Source: Ochromonas danica (Eukaryota; Sar; Chrysophyceae; Chromulinales; Chromulinaceae). Taken from it: a stretch of 64,000 nucleotides of DNA. The position numbers and the translations under genes were made by a program. Below the pieces are notes generated by a model, which was not told the DNA's origin, ran no database searches, and saw nothing but the letters and a program-made list of their open reading frames with translations. The stretch spans positions 1 through 64,000 of the forward strand of contig VKHL01000107.1 of NCBI GenBank assembly GCA_015146655.1, read 5' to 3'. Positions 21,952-33,030 of the stretch are shown here, piece by piece; position 1 is the first letter of the stretch, and every line of letters starts with the position of its first letter.

Positions 21952-23490
21952 ATGAACTTTTTGTTTGGCAAAAAAGTCAAAGCAAGCAGTGAAAAAGAAG
22001 ACTCGCACGGTGAAGGCAGCCAACGCAGTGACGATGACCAGACTTCAGCGGAGGGAGATGGTCCGCAGGAGAACGAGCGAGAGGTTGAGGCTTTCATTCA
22101 TGCGAGTGAGGGAGAGAGGAAAGCGCTACTCAACGGGTTTGATCTGTTGAGAAAAGAGTCGTTGTTCTGTGATGCGACGTTTCTGTGCCACGATGTTTTG
22201 TTCCGCGCACATAAGGTGGTGCTGAGCTCTTGGAGTCGCTGGATGAGAACCTTTCTCGCCGATTCCTCCAGCGAGGAAGTTCTTTCTTTGGACATATTCA
22301 TGCCAGAAGCCTTTCGATCTGTGTTGGACTACATGTACGGGCACCCACTGGTTTTGACCGTGGAGGTGAGCGGTGATCGTTTCTGCTCTGAACATCATTG
22401 TTGTCATGCTGCATGCTATATATAGGTGGCAGACGATGTGTTGAAGGTTGTGCGTCGTTTGGAACTATCCAAGTTGGAGCAGCATTGTTGGAGGTATCTG
22501 ATGACAAGTCTGGATCGAACCAACTGCCATTTCCTGCACGAACTTGCCGACAAATATGACTGCCCTCCCTTGAAGCTCGCGGCATGGAAGTTAGTAAAAA
22601 GCCGCTTGCCGCCTACGGATGGCTTTTTGAATTACGAAGAGCTCAAAGATCATCTTTCCGACGGGCAGCGTCGAATGAAAGGTACTGGACTGACCGGACC
22701 AGGAGATCCTTTCTTTGCACAGATGGGCATCAAACGCTCTGAAGCTCATTTCGGAGAGGAGGATAATGGTGGTGAAGAGGAGGACGACAACGGCGATAAT
22801 GATTATGATGAAGACAACCGCCATTTGGATGGTTTGGATAATATGCCGAGCGTATTTAATGATTATGAGGGCGAGGACGATGAAGTGCCATCTGTCGACA
22901 AACTCTCCCCTCATGCATCCGCCACAGAAGTTATCATGGCTTGGGCAAAACATCTTAAAACATTTTATTCACAATGCGCGCCGATTGATGCAGTGGACAA
23001 CACTGACTTGTCCAGGCTGCGCCTCGACGAGAAGATGCCCAACGTTCGGGTGAAAACCAAAGCGAGAAGAGGAGATTTCGACAGTCGGGCAGCCCTTCCG
23101 GGCAGTCCGTTGTCCAAAGAGAATACTACTTCACCTATTCGCTCAATAGCAGTTGGAGGTGCGAACGCTCCCATGGCCTTGAGACCTTCTACGACGCTCC
23201 CAATCACTTCGAACGGATCGATGAACACCAGCTCCCAAGGACCTCCGATGCCCAGGTCTGCGAAAGCTATCAACTGGGCTCAAGAGCTGGAACATTTCTA
23301 TACAATCATGAAGATGCCCGAGAAGATTGGAGGGATTAAAACTATCTTGCGCACTTGGGCAGGAAAAGAAGATGCCATGATCACGAGCTTGCTGGAGAAA
23401 TACGATACTTCATTGCCACGACCTCTAATAGCTCGCTTGGAACAACTGCAACAACTAATCGAGACGCAAACAGAACATTCTTTTAAATAG
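21952..23490 (+). CDS. BTB/BACK-domain protein
   Basis: Exons 21952-22365 and 22426-23490 join across a 60-base intron, giving 492 residues. After an acidic, serine-rich start, a BTB fold is visible around residues 68-165 (CDATFLC...FRAHKVVLSSWS...MPEAFRSVLDYMYG), with the intron falling inside it, then a BACK-like helical stretch (HFLHELADKYDCPPLKLAAW). A very acidic linker (Glu/Asp runs) and a C-terminal helical region without known motif follow. BTB-BACK proteins often serve as substrate adaptors for CUL3 ubiquitin ligases; no Kelch repeats are seen here, so the binding partner is unknown. TTTTCAG directly before the ATG hints at an intron in the 5' leader. Confidence 0.8.
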
Positions 23491-23751
23491 GCTTAGTTGG
23501 AGAAGGGACATTGGCTTCTCTACTACGATCTTCGTGGAAGGAATGATCTCGTTCGTGTCGAATCTACTGTATTCATTGTCTGTAAACGATGAGAAAAGAA
23601 AAGTTTGGGTGGGAAAATCAAATCCTCCATTAGATATTAAGGATGGTGGGCCGGTCTAAACAAGCCAGCAATCGCAACATCTGTTTTCCTCATTGACTTC
23701 CATTCAATACGACAGTGAACAGGAATCACAAGGGGTAATTACAAAGAGTTC

Positions 23752-26326
23752 CTAGAAGATACCCGCCTTCTTCTTGATATCATCGCGACGCCACTTGGCC
23801 AGCGCTTGGAAAGCAGCTCTGTCCATGCCAAGCACCGTTCGGAACTCAGCATCACTCAAATAATCTTCCTTGCGGGTGGGATCAACGCCGGCAGGAAGAC
23901 TTCCGCGCAACTCCTCCAACGAAAAAGCTCCAGTAGCTGGCTCCTTGAAGTTCACCGCTGGGGCGGGAGGAGGGGCCGTCGCCGCGCTGGCAGGGGCAGG
24001 AGGCAGCGCTGCTTCCTTTGATCGCTGTAATGCTTCCAGCTTCGCCGCATAGGGATCTCTGAAGACACGTTTCTTGGTGTATTCAGCATCCCAGGCGTGA
24101 AAGTGTGCTGTGAAGAGTAATGGCTCGGAGCCTGCCTGAACGCGCAGAATAGGCACACCATCCTGTCCACGTCCATCATCAGCTTGGCGAAGATACTCCT
24201 GCGCAAAGACCACACTTTGTTCCTTCTCTGCAGCATTAGCCTGAGAGCCAATCCACAAAAAGAGTGTAGTATAGGTGTCGAGCAGGAAGACGTCCTCGTC
24301 GTTCAGATCTGACTGGTCAAAAGGAGCGACTTCCTCCGCACGGAAGCGCCCTGAGGCATTCGACAAAGAGAACAGACGAGCTTCTCGAGGAAGATCGCCC
24401 GTTGTCAATGCAGTCTTGGGATACTCGCCTTTCCCCCCCAAAGCTTGCCAAAACTCTTCAGATTCTTCTCCCTCTCGTACAGAAACGACCCCACGCGCAC
24501 TACTACCAGTTGCTCGCAAGCTATGCACGTTGTACTTGCGCGCCAATCGCTGAGCCACTGTCTGTCCAGCAAGCAGCTCGTGGTCATTAGCCCCCAGACC
24601 CTGCCAGACGAAGACTTTGGTGGGCGTAACAACGAGAAACACGTCCTGAGAATTGATACTACTGGGCTTTGCAACCACTTGAATAGCTGCGGTATTGGTC
24701 GCAGTGGTGCCCTTGAGATGAAAGAGCGCATTCTCTTCCTGAGGATCCACTTCGTCGGCAGAGCGAGGAGTGTGGCCGCCTCTGTAAACAATCATGGCAC
24801 CCTTGAAGAGTGCACGGAAGTGAGCAGGCTCTTTCCCCTGCACGACACGCACTTGTACGGGTTTGCCCCCAAGAGAGTCGTCGAGTTCCACAGCCAGCAG
24901 GGCTGCCGCACCCTTTTCATCCGCAGAGCTCTCACTTCCCAACCAGAAGTACAGCAAATACTCATCCTCCGAGCGACGTGGTCGACGGTACTTATAGAGG
25001 AGAACGTAAGAATCGCCGCCGAAAAACTCTCCGAAATCTTCGCGAGGAACGGCAACCTTCTTGAAGTCCCGAACCACCCAGACAGAAAGCTCTCCACTGC
25101 TGCCTTTGTCCTCGTCGACTTCCTGCTCATCCGCAGCCTGTCTGCGAATGATTGCAGCAACTTCCTCTGGAGAAAGCGTGGAGGAGCCTGCTGAGGGAGC
25201 GATTGATCCCGAAGATGTACGAGAGAGTTTGACTGGAAGGTCCCAAACAGAAAACTCACTCTTGAAAGCCGCTGTCTCGTTACCCTGAGACAAACGCACC
25301 ACTTGCGTTGAGTTAGGAAGACCTTGCGAGGAAAGGTACTGAGCAGCATATCGAGTGGCTTCTTTCTTCTCTGCGAGGTTGGCTCCAGCGCCCACCCAAA
25401 TGAAAATTGTGCCCGTGCTGGCGTGCAAGAGATAAACGTCGTTCGCATCCAATGCTTCCCTTGTCAGTTTGCCGAAGCCTACCTCCTTAATCTCCATGTT
25501 GCCCGAGGCATCACTGATGTGAAAGAGGCGGCGTGTGGTGGCAACCTCCACGGCTTCGTCAGGAGGACCTTCAGGCAACGAGTTGGGGTCTTGATAGCCC
25601 CCCAACGTCGTCCAGAAGTCCGCATTACGTGGATCGCTATCCAAAAAGATCAACTGGGCGCGGCCACCGCGTTCATCGTTGTTGATCGCCGTAGCCACCT
25701 CAATGCCTTTCGCCTTCTCATACTTGTTGGCCTTGGGGCCGTTGAAGAGGAAGATCTTGAGGCCGCTGTCCAACAAGAAAACATCACCAGAGTTGAGCGA
25801 GGTGCGAGCTACGGGGACGCTAGAGATGCGGACAGTTCGCTTGCCCTTGAGATGCAACAGACGAGTCTCGTAGACATCTCGCTCCACTTTGCGGAAGCCC
25901 GAGTCCACGCCACCAGGCAGGTAGTGGACACCTCCCGACCCCTTGAAGTAGGACAGAAATAACGAGGACTCGTTACCTTGCACCTCGCGGTATTGCACAG
26001 GTCCGCCGCCCAAACTCTCGTCCAGCTCGACGGACTTGTAGGCCGCGATGCCCGCCTCGTCTTGACTGGTCTCCGCGCCCAGCCAGAAATGAATCGCCCA
26101 AGAAAGAGCGCCGCTTTTACTAGCAGTGGTACTGAGGAGAATATAGGAATCTCCAGAGTAAAATTGGCCAGTGACCTGCGGGTGCATTAAATTGGTGAGA
26201 TTGAAGTTGACGAAGGCAGCGGAGGACTTAGACTACCTGGGGCTGCTTCACAACCGCAAGCTTCTCAATGCGCCACAGCTCCAGTCCAGCCTTGCGCCCA
26301 CTTCCAACAAACGCAGGTTCAGTCAT
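23752..26326 (-). CDS. Villin (gelsolin repeats plus headpiece)
   Basis: Exons 26326-26237 and 26175-23752 join across a 61-base intron, giving 837 residues. Exon 1 supplies the start of the first gelsolin repeat (GLELWRIEKLAVV), which the longer frame beginning at 26187 lacks. Six gelsolin-type repeats follow, each with a GDSYILL/DVFLLD strand and an FWLG or IWVG/LWIG strand. A Pro/Ala linker leads to a C-terminal villin headpiece with YLSDAEFRTVLGMDR and ending KKKAGIF, very close to the classical headpiece. The protein would bind, bundle, cap or sever actin filaments under calcium control. It is head-to-head with the TMEM184-like gene, 234 bases apart. Confidence 0.95.
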
Positions 26327-26560
26327 AATTTCTCTGCTTTCTCTTAGATGTAAGATATTCCCCCACAGACAGAAGAAACAATGAGAAGATCCAAGCAGCA
26401 GCTCACAGTGCGACTTCGGAATTTCGGATTTTCGCTTTCTGTTCCCAGGCCCTCGGGCGGCAACTTCCTTCCAAATTCCCAGATCTGTCGCTCTGAGGAC
26501 GAGATGCCATCCAAAGAGAAGCAAGCCTATTCAAAGTGAAAGCAATGCGCTCACTTCAAG

Positions 26561-28903
26561 ATGAATGAGCAGTCCCCTCTGTTGAATAGCGATCACGAAT
26601 CTATGCCGGCGGAAGGCGAGGCATTCGACCACTCACGTTCTCCTGTCCAACCACTGCCTCCTGCGCCACTGCCTCTCAGCAATCCCTCCAGCCACCGGCT
26701 TTTCTCCATTCTCAACCTCATCCTTTTCTTTCTTATCGTGTGTTTGGGATGGGTCAAGTATGATAGTGATCATCGGATTGGTGATTTGTCCGCGCAGATC
26801 GCCACTCTGTCAACTCGTTTGGAGAAAGTGGAGAAGCAGAGCGACGCGAACTTCTTCCTTCTCACTGATAACCTGCAGACTGTGCAGGAAAAGGAGAAAG
26901 AGCTTGAGTCCTTCGCGAGCGGCCTCGGCGACAATGTCGTCCAGCTGAACCGCAGCCACGATGCGCTCTCGCGGGTGGTGGGGGACCACGGCAAGGCCCT
27001 CGCTCGGCTCTCCAACGGCACTTCCAATGCCGATGTGCTGGACAAGCTGCGTGAGACAAAGGAGTCATTGGCGAAGGAGATGGACCTGACCAAGCGCAAT
27101 GTGTCGGCGGCTGTTAGCGCAAGTCAGGAAGAGGTCGAGACCGCCAAGGCTGTCGTGACTCAGCGACTCGATCACACCGTGCTCACTGTGCGCGCTGTTG
27201 TTCAGAATGCCACCGAGCACATCCATCAGGTTCAGCGTAATGTGACAGGGCAATTGGATGGCATGTCTGCGCGGCTGGCGGCCACAGTGGCGGACCTCAG
27301 CGCCGCCGTTGACTCCGCCAAAGAGGCCATCCACTCCGAGGTCGACGTCGTGCAAGCCAATATTGAGCAATACGTGGCCATTACGAACAAGCAGTTTGCT
27401 GCAGAGAATGATTTTGTCAAGTACCAAGTGGCGGGCACGTTCACTCTTCTCAGTGTGCTCATCTTCCTGGCACACATCACTAGCCACGCCAGGCACTACC
27501 ACAAACCTGATGCGCAGCGCCGTATCATGGCTGTGCTCTGGATGGTTCCAGTGTACTCCATCACGTCGTGGCTCTCTCTGGTCCGGCCTGACTGGGAGGG
27601 TTGTCTGTCTTCTGTCCGAGACATAGTGGAGGCCTACGTCATCTACACCTTTGTTGGTCTGCTTGTGGCCGTCTTGGGGGATGGACTTTCTTTTCCAGAG
27701 CTTATTGACAAGCTGGCTGCTCATGTTCGTCAAGAGCGACGAGCTGTGGAGCGCTTCAAGCAACGGCAGCTTTGCAAGGATGAAGAAGAGGGCAGGACTG
27801 TGTTGGAAGAAGCTGACAGAGAGGAAGATGACGAAGGAGGAGGAGGAGTGCTGCCCACTGGTCGACCTAAAGAACACATCGTTCCCCCTTGTTCTTGTCC
27901 ATGTTCCTGTGAATGTCTCTGCGGCCCGCCGCGCGACCCCGAGGCCGTGGCGAAGGCCTGGCTGTGGCAATGCCAAATCCTGGCCATGCAGTTCGTCTTC
28001 GTGAAGCCATTTTCCACATTCTTGCCTTTCGTGCTGCAACTATGCGGTGTTTATGACGAGGAGAAGGCGCCTGCATGGTGGGAGGATGGACAAGTGAACT
28101 GGCAGTCTCCGCGCCTCTATGTGCTCATCGTGCAGAATCTCTCCGTGGCTTTGGCCTTTACTGGTCTTCTTTCTTTCTTCCACGGTGCAGAGGCTGAACT
28201 TGAGTGGTGCAACCCGTGGCCCAAATTTCTCTGCATAAAGGGTGTCGTTTTTGCGACTTTTTGGCAGAACATTGTCTTGCAGGGCATGAGCACTTACGGC
28301 CTCGTGGATGAACGCACGGCTGCGCAGTGCCAAAATCTTCTCATCTGTGTGGAGATGTTAATCGCTTCGATCGCTCATCTCTATGTCTTCCCACACCATG
28401 AGTGGGCTCCAAACTATCAGCGCGATCGTCAGCGATCTCTTCTGCTGAAGGACACGATGGCCTTGGGCGATTTCTACCGTGACATGCGACGTCTCGTTAC
28501 TCCCTGGCAGAGCGCACTCGTTCAAGATCAGATTATGCAGAATCTGGAGAAATTGCAAGAGACCAGTCACCAACACTCGCAAGCCATCCTTTCTGAGGAA
28601 GAGTTCAAAGAGAAGGAAGAGGAGCTTCTGAGACAACAACCCTCCGCCCAACCCGGCACAGAGGCGGGAGACGCTGGTCTAGAGATGTTGCTCACACCAT
28701 CGTTGCCATATTATCAGACGGGGCAAAGCCTACATTTAACATTCTCCGCCCCCAGCGAGGACACGGCTGACCCTTCGGCGCCTCTTTGTCTCCTCAACGA
28801 AGAGGATGGCAACGATGGCAAGGCTCCATGCTGTTCTCCGAGAGATGGCAAAGCTGACGATGTAGGAATAGAAGACAGCAAAGAAACTCAGTTTGAGAGG
28901 TGA
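26561..28903 (+). CDS. TMEM184/OST-alpha family protein with coiled coil
   Basis: A 780-residue single-exon membrane protein. A proline-rich N-terminus leads to a membrane helix (LILFFLIVCLGWV, about residues 52-66), then some 220 residues of heptad-rich coiled coil with several N-x-S/T sites, then a multi-helix region from about residue 290. That region carries the signature of the TMEM184/organic solute transporter alpha family: WMVPVYSITSWLSL, then VEAYVIYTFVGLL. A cytoplasmic-type insert holds a cysteine cluster (CSCPCSCECLCG). The C-terminal 120 residues are polar. Family members act in transport or in vacuolar and endosomal membranes; the substrate cannot be inferred. The long coiled coil ahead of the transport domain is unusual for the family. 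Confidence 0.8.
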   Translation: MNEQSPLLNSDHESMPAEGEAFDHSRSPVQPLPPAPLPLSNPSSHRLFSILNLILFFLIVCLGWVKYDSDHRIGDLSAQIATLSTRLEKVEKQSDANFFLLTDNLQTVQEKEKELESFASGLGDNVVQLNRSHDALSRVVGDHGKALARLSNGTSNADVLDKLRETKESLAKEMDLTKRNVSAAVSASQEEVETAKAVVTQRLDHTVLTVRAVVQNATEHIHQVQRNVTGQLDGMSARLAATVADLSAAVDSAKEAIHSEVDVVQANIEQYVAITNKQFAAENDFVKYQVAGTFTLLSVLIFLAHITSHARHYHKPDAQRRIMAVLWMVPVYSITSWLSLVRPDWEGCLSSVRDIVEAYVIYTFVGLLVAVLGDGLSFPELIDKLAAHVRQERRAVERFKQRQLCKDEEEGRTVLEEADREEDDEGGGGVLPTGRPKEHIVPPCSCPCSCECLCGPPRDPEAVAKAWLWQCQILAMQFVFVKPFSTFLPFVLQLCGVYDEEKAPAWWEDGQVNWQSPRLYVLIVQNLSVALAFTGLLSFFHGAEAELEWCNPWPKFLCIKGVVFATFWQNIVLQGMSTYGLVDERTAAQCQNLLICVEMLIASIAHLYVFPHHEWAPNYQRDRQRSLLLKDTMALGDFYRDMRRLVTPWQSALVQDQIMQNLEKLQETSHQHSQAILSEEEFKEKEEELLRQQPSAQPGTEAGDAGLEMLLTPSLPYYQTGQSLHLTFSAPSEDTADPSAPLCLLNEEDGNDGKAPCCSPRDGKADDVGIEDSKETQFER

Positions 28904-29286
28904 AATAATGTTTGTGCTGTGCGTGTCAACCCAGTCAAATCCAACCAGTCAGTCAGTAATTATTATTGAGAGATGTGTATAAAATGTCGTAGTCCACCAA
29001 ATGCATTCAAAACCTGAGAAAAGGGAGATTAAATCTCAGCGCTTGACCAGATCAGTGTTCTTATAATGCCTACAGCTAGTCCAGTAGTGATTAATCAAGT
29101 CAAGAAGTGATTAATATAAAATGATTAAATCCATTCAATTTTTGAGCAAAACTCCGGAACTCCGAAAACCGAAATCGCGGGCAAGCCATCTTGGGGAGTA
29201 ACGGCGGCAGGGAAAACGCGTTTCTATGAGAATCAGCTGTTGATTGTTGTGCGCAAGAATTAGAAAACGTTGAGGTCTTTGCGAAG
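28904..29286. other. Spacer, no gene seen
   Basis: It lies between two + strand genes. It is A+T-rich, with AGTCAGTCAG and AGTGATTAAT repeats near 28945 and 29085. I see no gene here. It should hold the 3' end of the TMEM184-like gene and the promoter of the ankyrin gene. Confidence 0.5.
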
Positions 29287-30624
29287 ATGCTGAAGCTCTT
29301 TCTCCTCGCGGCCTTCCTCTTAGTTCTTCTCTCCGCCAGGTCTCAAGAGGTTGAGATAGACACTAATGAGTTCGGAGAGCTTGGATCTGTTTCCACCACC
29401 TTGCAGCGGCCAAGGGAGCTCGCCGCAGAGTTCGACCCCGTCCTCATGCGAGCCGCTTCCCATGGGGACAGTGCCTTGGTGACAGAGTTCTTACGTGGAG
29501 GGACCTCTCCCAATGAGCGAAACATCCAGGGCTGGACGGCGCTAATCTTTGCCGTGGCCAACGGATACCAAGACATCGCCCAAGAGGTCAGTCAGTCTGT
29601 CTGTCAGCTCGCCTTCTCGATCGACCACTAGACACTTGCCTCACGCTTTTCTTTTCTTTAGTTATTGAAGCATGGGGCGGACGCTGATTTGGCTGAGAAT
29701 GACGGGTGGACGCCACTCATGTTCGCCTCCTACCTGGTACACCACACACTCCACTACTACTCCACACACACTACCCATTTCCGGTTATAACACAGTTCTG
29801 CGTCTATTTCTTAGGGCGATGTGGAAATGGTCGAGATCCTTCTGTCACATGGAGCGACTCTGCGCCTGCGCAATCGCGCTGATCTCTGCGCTTTCGAGCT
29901 CGCTGGTCGCGGTGGCCACGCAGCCTTGGCTTCTTTCCTGGGCAGACAGTCTCTGCTGCAAGCTCTAGCTGCGAAGGATCTTGTTTCAATATTGAGACAT
30001 GTTCGTGAGGGAGCCCCGGTGAACCTTGCCAACCAAGCTGGGTGGACAAGTCTCATCTTCGCCACGGCGCAAGGAGCGACCGAGGTGGTTTTCGAGCTGC
30101 TCTTCCTGGGTGCCGACCCGAACCAGGCCGAACTTGACGGATGGACACCTCTTCTCTTTGCGGCGAACAATGATTTTGTGGAGATTGTGCGTTCTCTGTT
30201 GGAGCGTGGCGCTCAAGTCGATCATCAAGCTAAGAATGGATGGACGGCGATATCTCTGGCTCAGTCTCGCGGAACGCCGGCAGCCTCTGAAGTGATAACT
30301 CTTTTGGAGAGTCATAGCAAGGGTGCGCCAGCATCTCAGGAAGAAGCACAGGCCACTTCAGACTCGGTTAATGAGGAGTGGATGCGAGAGCAGGAGGGAC
30401 GAGACCACGACTTCCAGGAACAGCAACGCCAAGAGCAAGAGCTAAGAGAACAGCTACGCCAAGAGCAAGAGCTAAGAGAACAGCAACGCCAAGAGCAAGA
30501 GCTGAGGGAGCAACAAGAGAAGGCGAAAGAGCAAGAAGAGATTAAAGAGCAGCAGCAGAAGAAGAGAGAGCAAGAGTCCACTGAGAGTCGCAGAAAGCGT
30601 TCGTCTTTCCTATTTTGGAATTAA
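29287..30624 (+). CDS. Secreted ankyrin-repeat protein A
   Basis: Exons 29287-29586, 29662-29736 and 29815-30624 join in phase 0 through introns of 75 and 78 bases, giving 394 residues. A signal peptide (LKLFLLAAFLLVLLSARS) is followed by ankyrin repeats with the usual GWTALIFA, DGWTPLMFAS and NGWTAISLA helices and HGAD/LGAD turns. The last 90 residues are a Gln/Glu/Arg-rich coiled coil built on a ten-residue repeat. There is no membrane helix or ER-retention signal, so it should be secreted or lumenal, an unusual place for ankyrin repeats. It is a paralogue of the gene at 39950-40851, with which it shares the leader type, repeat style and one intron position. Confidence 0.85.
30421..30510 (+). 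repeat. Three 30-base tandem repeats in coding sequence
   Basis: Three consecutive 30-base units, each coding for Q-Q/L-R-Q-E-Q-E-L-R-E, make up the coiled-coil tail of the ankyrin protein. They differ at only a few bases, so the array expanded recently and may vary in copy number. Confidence 0.9.
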
Positions 30625-30937
30625 GTTATTGTTTCAATACCATACATGAAGTTGTTCCTTTTCAGCCTTGCTTGGGCTGATAGATGTCTAGGAGTCTCTT
30701 GTAGTGTAGCCCAGAATTGGCCTAAATACAGCTTCATGCCATCTGATATAATGAGTTATTTTCCGATTACAATATGTAGACTCTCATTCCCAGCGGACTA
30801 TTGGTTACTGGTGCGACACATGACACCCAAGAACAACACCATTATCATTATCACCATTGTCCACCTCTACCAACTAACAGTCCAACGCAAGACAACAATA
30901 ATCGAATGTCCAACTCTCCTTTGCAGCGGTACCAAAA
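30625..30937. other. Spacer, no gene seen
   Basis: The gap between two + strand genes is A+T-rich. A forward open frame at 30646-30951 has no recognisable feature and overlaps the next gene's start; I treat it as chance. There is a CATTATCATTATCACCATT stretch at about 30838, otherwise nothing notable. Confidence 0.5.
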
Positions 30938-32811
30938 ATGACTTTCCTTAGAGGACGTGATTTTATTGTATTAGCCTTAGCGCTCACCTGCATTTACCAT
31001 TACAGTGTGCGGCTCGCTCCTGGCAGTGGCAGTTTGCGCCTGGAGCCTGCGTGGTTGATCGAGTTGGCGGAGGGCGAGGCGCTGCCTTCGTCTCCCAAAG
31101 TGCTCGATATTGACCACGATGGATCGAACGAGGTCGTCTTCATTGATCGAGACCGTAAGCTGAAGGGGTTTCGTTTGCTCTCTCTTTTGAAGCAAGACTC
31201 GAAGGAAATCTACCACCCCGAGGAGCTCTCCATTGGAGAAGATGTGAGTGAGGACATGTCTTCTGCCATCCTTACTATTCACACCCTTGACACCTGTTGC
31301 TTTAAATGTAGGAGGAGGTGCTAGCCTTTGACCTTTACAATGCCGGGGGCGACACTCTCCTGGCGACTGTGTCTCCCTCGCTGATCGTCTCCGCTCGCTG
31401 GCTAGACAGCGGAGAAAGGTGGACCTTCCCCCTCTCGACTAATGTCACCACCGCTGGAGGCTTATCTGTAGCTACGGTGCTATGGACTTCGTCATCACTG
31501 CTCCTCGTGAGCTTCCAGAGTCGTTCCAACGGAGATATCTCTCTCTATGCTCTGCAGCCAGACCAATCCTCGTCCAAGCTGAATCTGCTGTGGATGGCTG
31601 ACACCAGTCCTTTGGGACAGTCTTCTTTGCACAGCCAGCGAAACAGAAGATCGTTTCAGCCGCATCTGTTGGATGCGTCGGCAGCTGACCTCCTCGCTCT
31701 GCGGGGAAGAGGCAGCAACTGGCAGGCCTATCGCAAGTCCTTCCTCTCGCTGCTGCCTCACTCCGCTGCCAGCCTTTCTGTTCTATCTCACTCTCTCGAG
31801 ACCACCTATTTCCACAGACAGTTACCCCGCCACTCCACTAAATCAGCTTCCTCGGGTACAGTTGCTGCTGTTGGTGATAGTGCCTTGAAATTGAAAACTG
31901 GGAGACGTCAGAGAGGCTTCAAGCATATCTTGGAGGATCAAGGCAAGAATCTTTCGTCGGAAGTTCCCTCTAATGCGGTAGTCGTCCGATCCAGCACAGC
32001 TCTTGTGGCTTTTGCGCTGCAAACAGGCGATCATCTCTCCTCCTTGTCTTTGCCTGCTGCGACGTCTGCTGCGAACTCAACCTCCTCCACACGGCTCCTC
32101 TGCTATACTGACCTGAACAGGGATGGCCGAGTGGAGAGTGTTGTACAAACGTCTGATGATTTGTGCACTCTCCAAGTCTACTCTGGTCTTCCACCACGCA
32201 CACGTATATTTTCCCTGTCCATTTGCTCGCCGAGTGCTTCTCCGCGTTCCTCTCCTGAGAGTTGGCAGTCACCGAACGCACAATCAGCCAGCTTGGCGCT
32301 TTCCGTGAGTGAGCGTCTTGCAGTGGCATCTGCTTCAGGTGTAGTTACAATCTGGTCGTCGACAGGAGATCTTGTTCTTCGTCTCCCTAACTCGCCACGT
32401 TGGGGGGCGGAGGACTTGCTCGGCTATCCAGCCATGGAAGCCTATTCTTCCAATCATCTCCTTGTGCAGGGAACTGATCGCCTTGCACTCTTCACTCTAC
32501 AAGGAAGCTCGCAAACCTCTCTGGATCTTCCTTACCCTCCTGTGCGCCATCCAGTGCTCACCGACTTCGATGGAGATGGTCTGCTGGATGTCACTGTCAT
32601 TACCACCAAAACGATAGTGGGATTGCGGGCTTCATCCTCCTCTACTCAAGGAGTAGTCGTAGCTCTGTTGGCAACAGCACTGGGTTTTGCAGTAATTGTG
32701 TTTGTGCTTCATTTGCGTCTCTCCAAGGGGTCTCAGGGAACCAAGTCCACTTCGCTGGCTCAATGGACTGTTAGTGTGTTACGCAGCACAGACGATCAGC
32801 ATGTCGACTAA
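30938..32811 (+). CDS. FG-GAP repeat membrane protein
   Basis: Exons 30938-31243 and 31312-32811 join in phase 0 across a 68-base intron, giving 601 residues. An N-terminal hydrophobic segment (DFIVLALALTCIYHYSV) acts as signal or anchor and a second helix near the C-terminus (VVVALLATALGFAVIVFVL) leaves a short cytoplasmic tail. Between them are calcium-loop motifs of the FG-GAP/integrin-alpha propeller kind: DIDHDGSNEVVFID, DLNRDGRVESVV and DFDGDGLLDVTVI. Such ectodomains occur in ITFG1-like and plant DEX1-like surface proteins, which act in adhesion or wall building. The exact family is not certain; the overall plan of an extracellular propeller on one membrane anchor is clear. Confidence 0.78.
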
Positions 32812-33030
32812 GATTGATATGTTAGCACATAGTCTAATGATGAGAATGTGATTCGTAACCACGTCAAGCCATGTCTTCGTCGTTGTCAATCTCGACTTTC
32901 GCATAAATCGATATTTCAGCCGCAGTGGTGCCGTGATGCCAAGCGTCGCATTGGCTGCCTCTGCAAGCAAAGCGACCCTCGCCCTTCTTCCTTCTGCAGC
33001 AAAACACAGTCCTTGCATCTCAACTTTGTG

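Noticed and set aside
27065-28039. 324-codon reverse frame
   Set aside because: It is antisense to the TMEM184-like gene, whose conserved motifs decide the strand.
30646-30951. 101-codon forward frame in spacer
   Set aside because: A+T-rich chance frame that overlaps the start of the FG-GAP gene.
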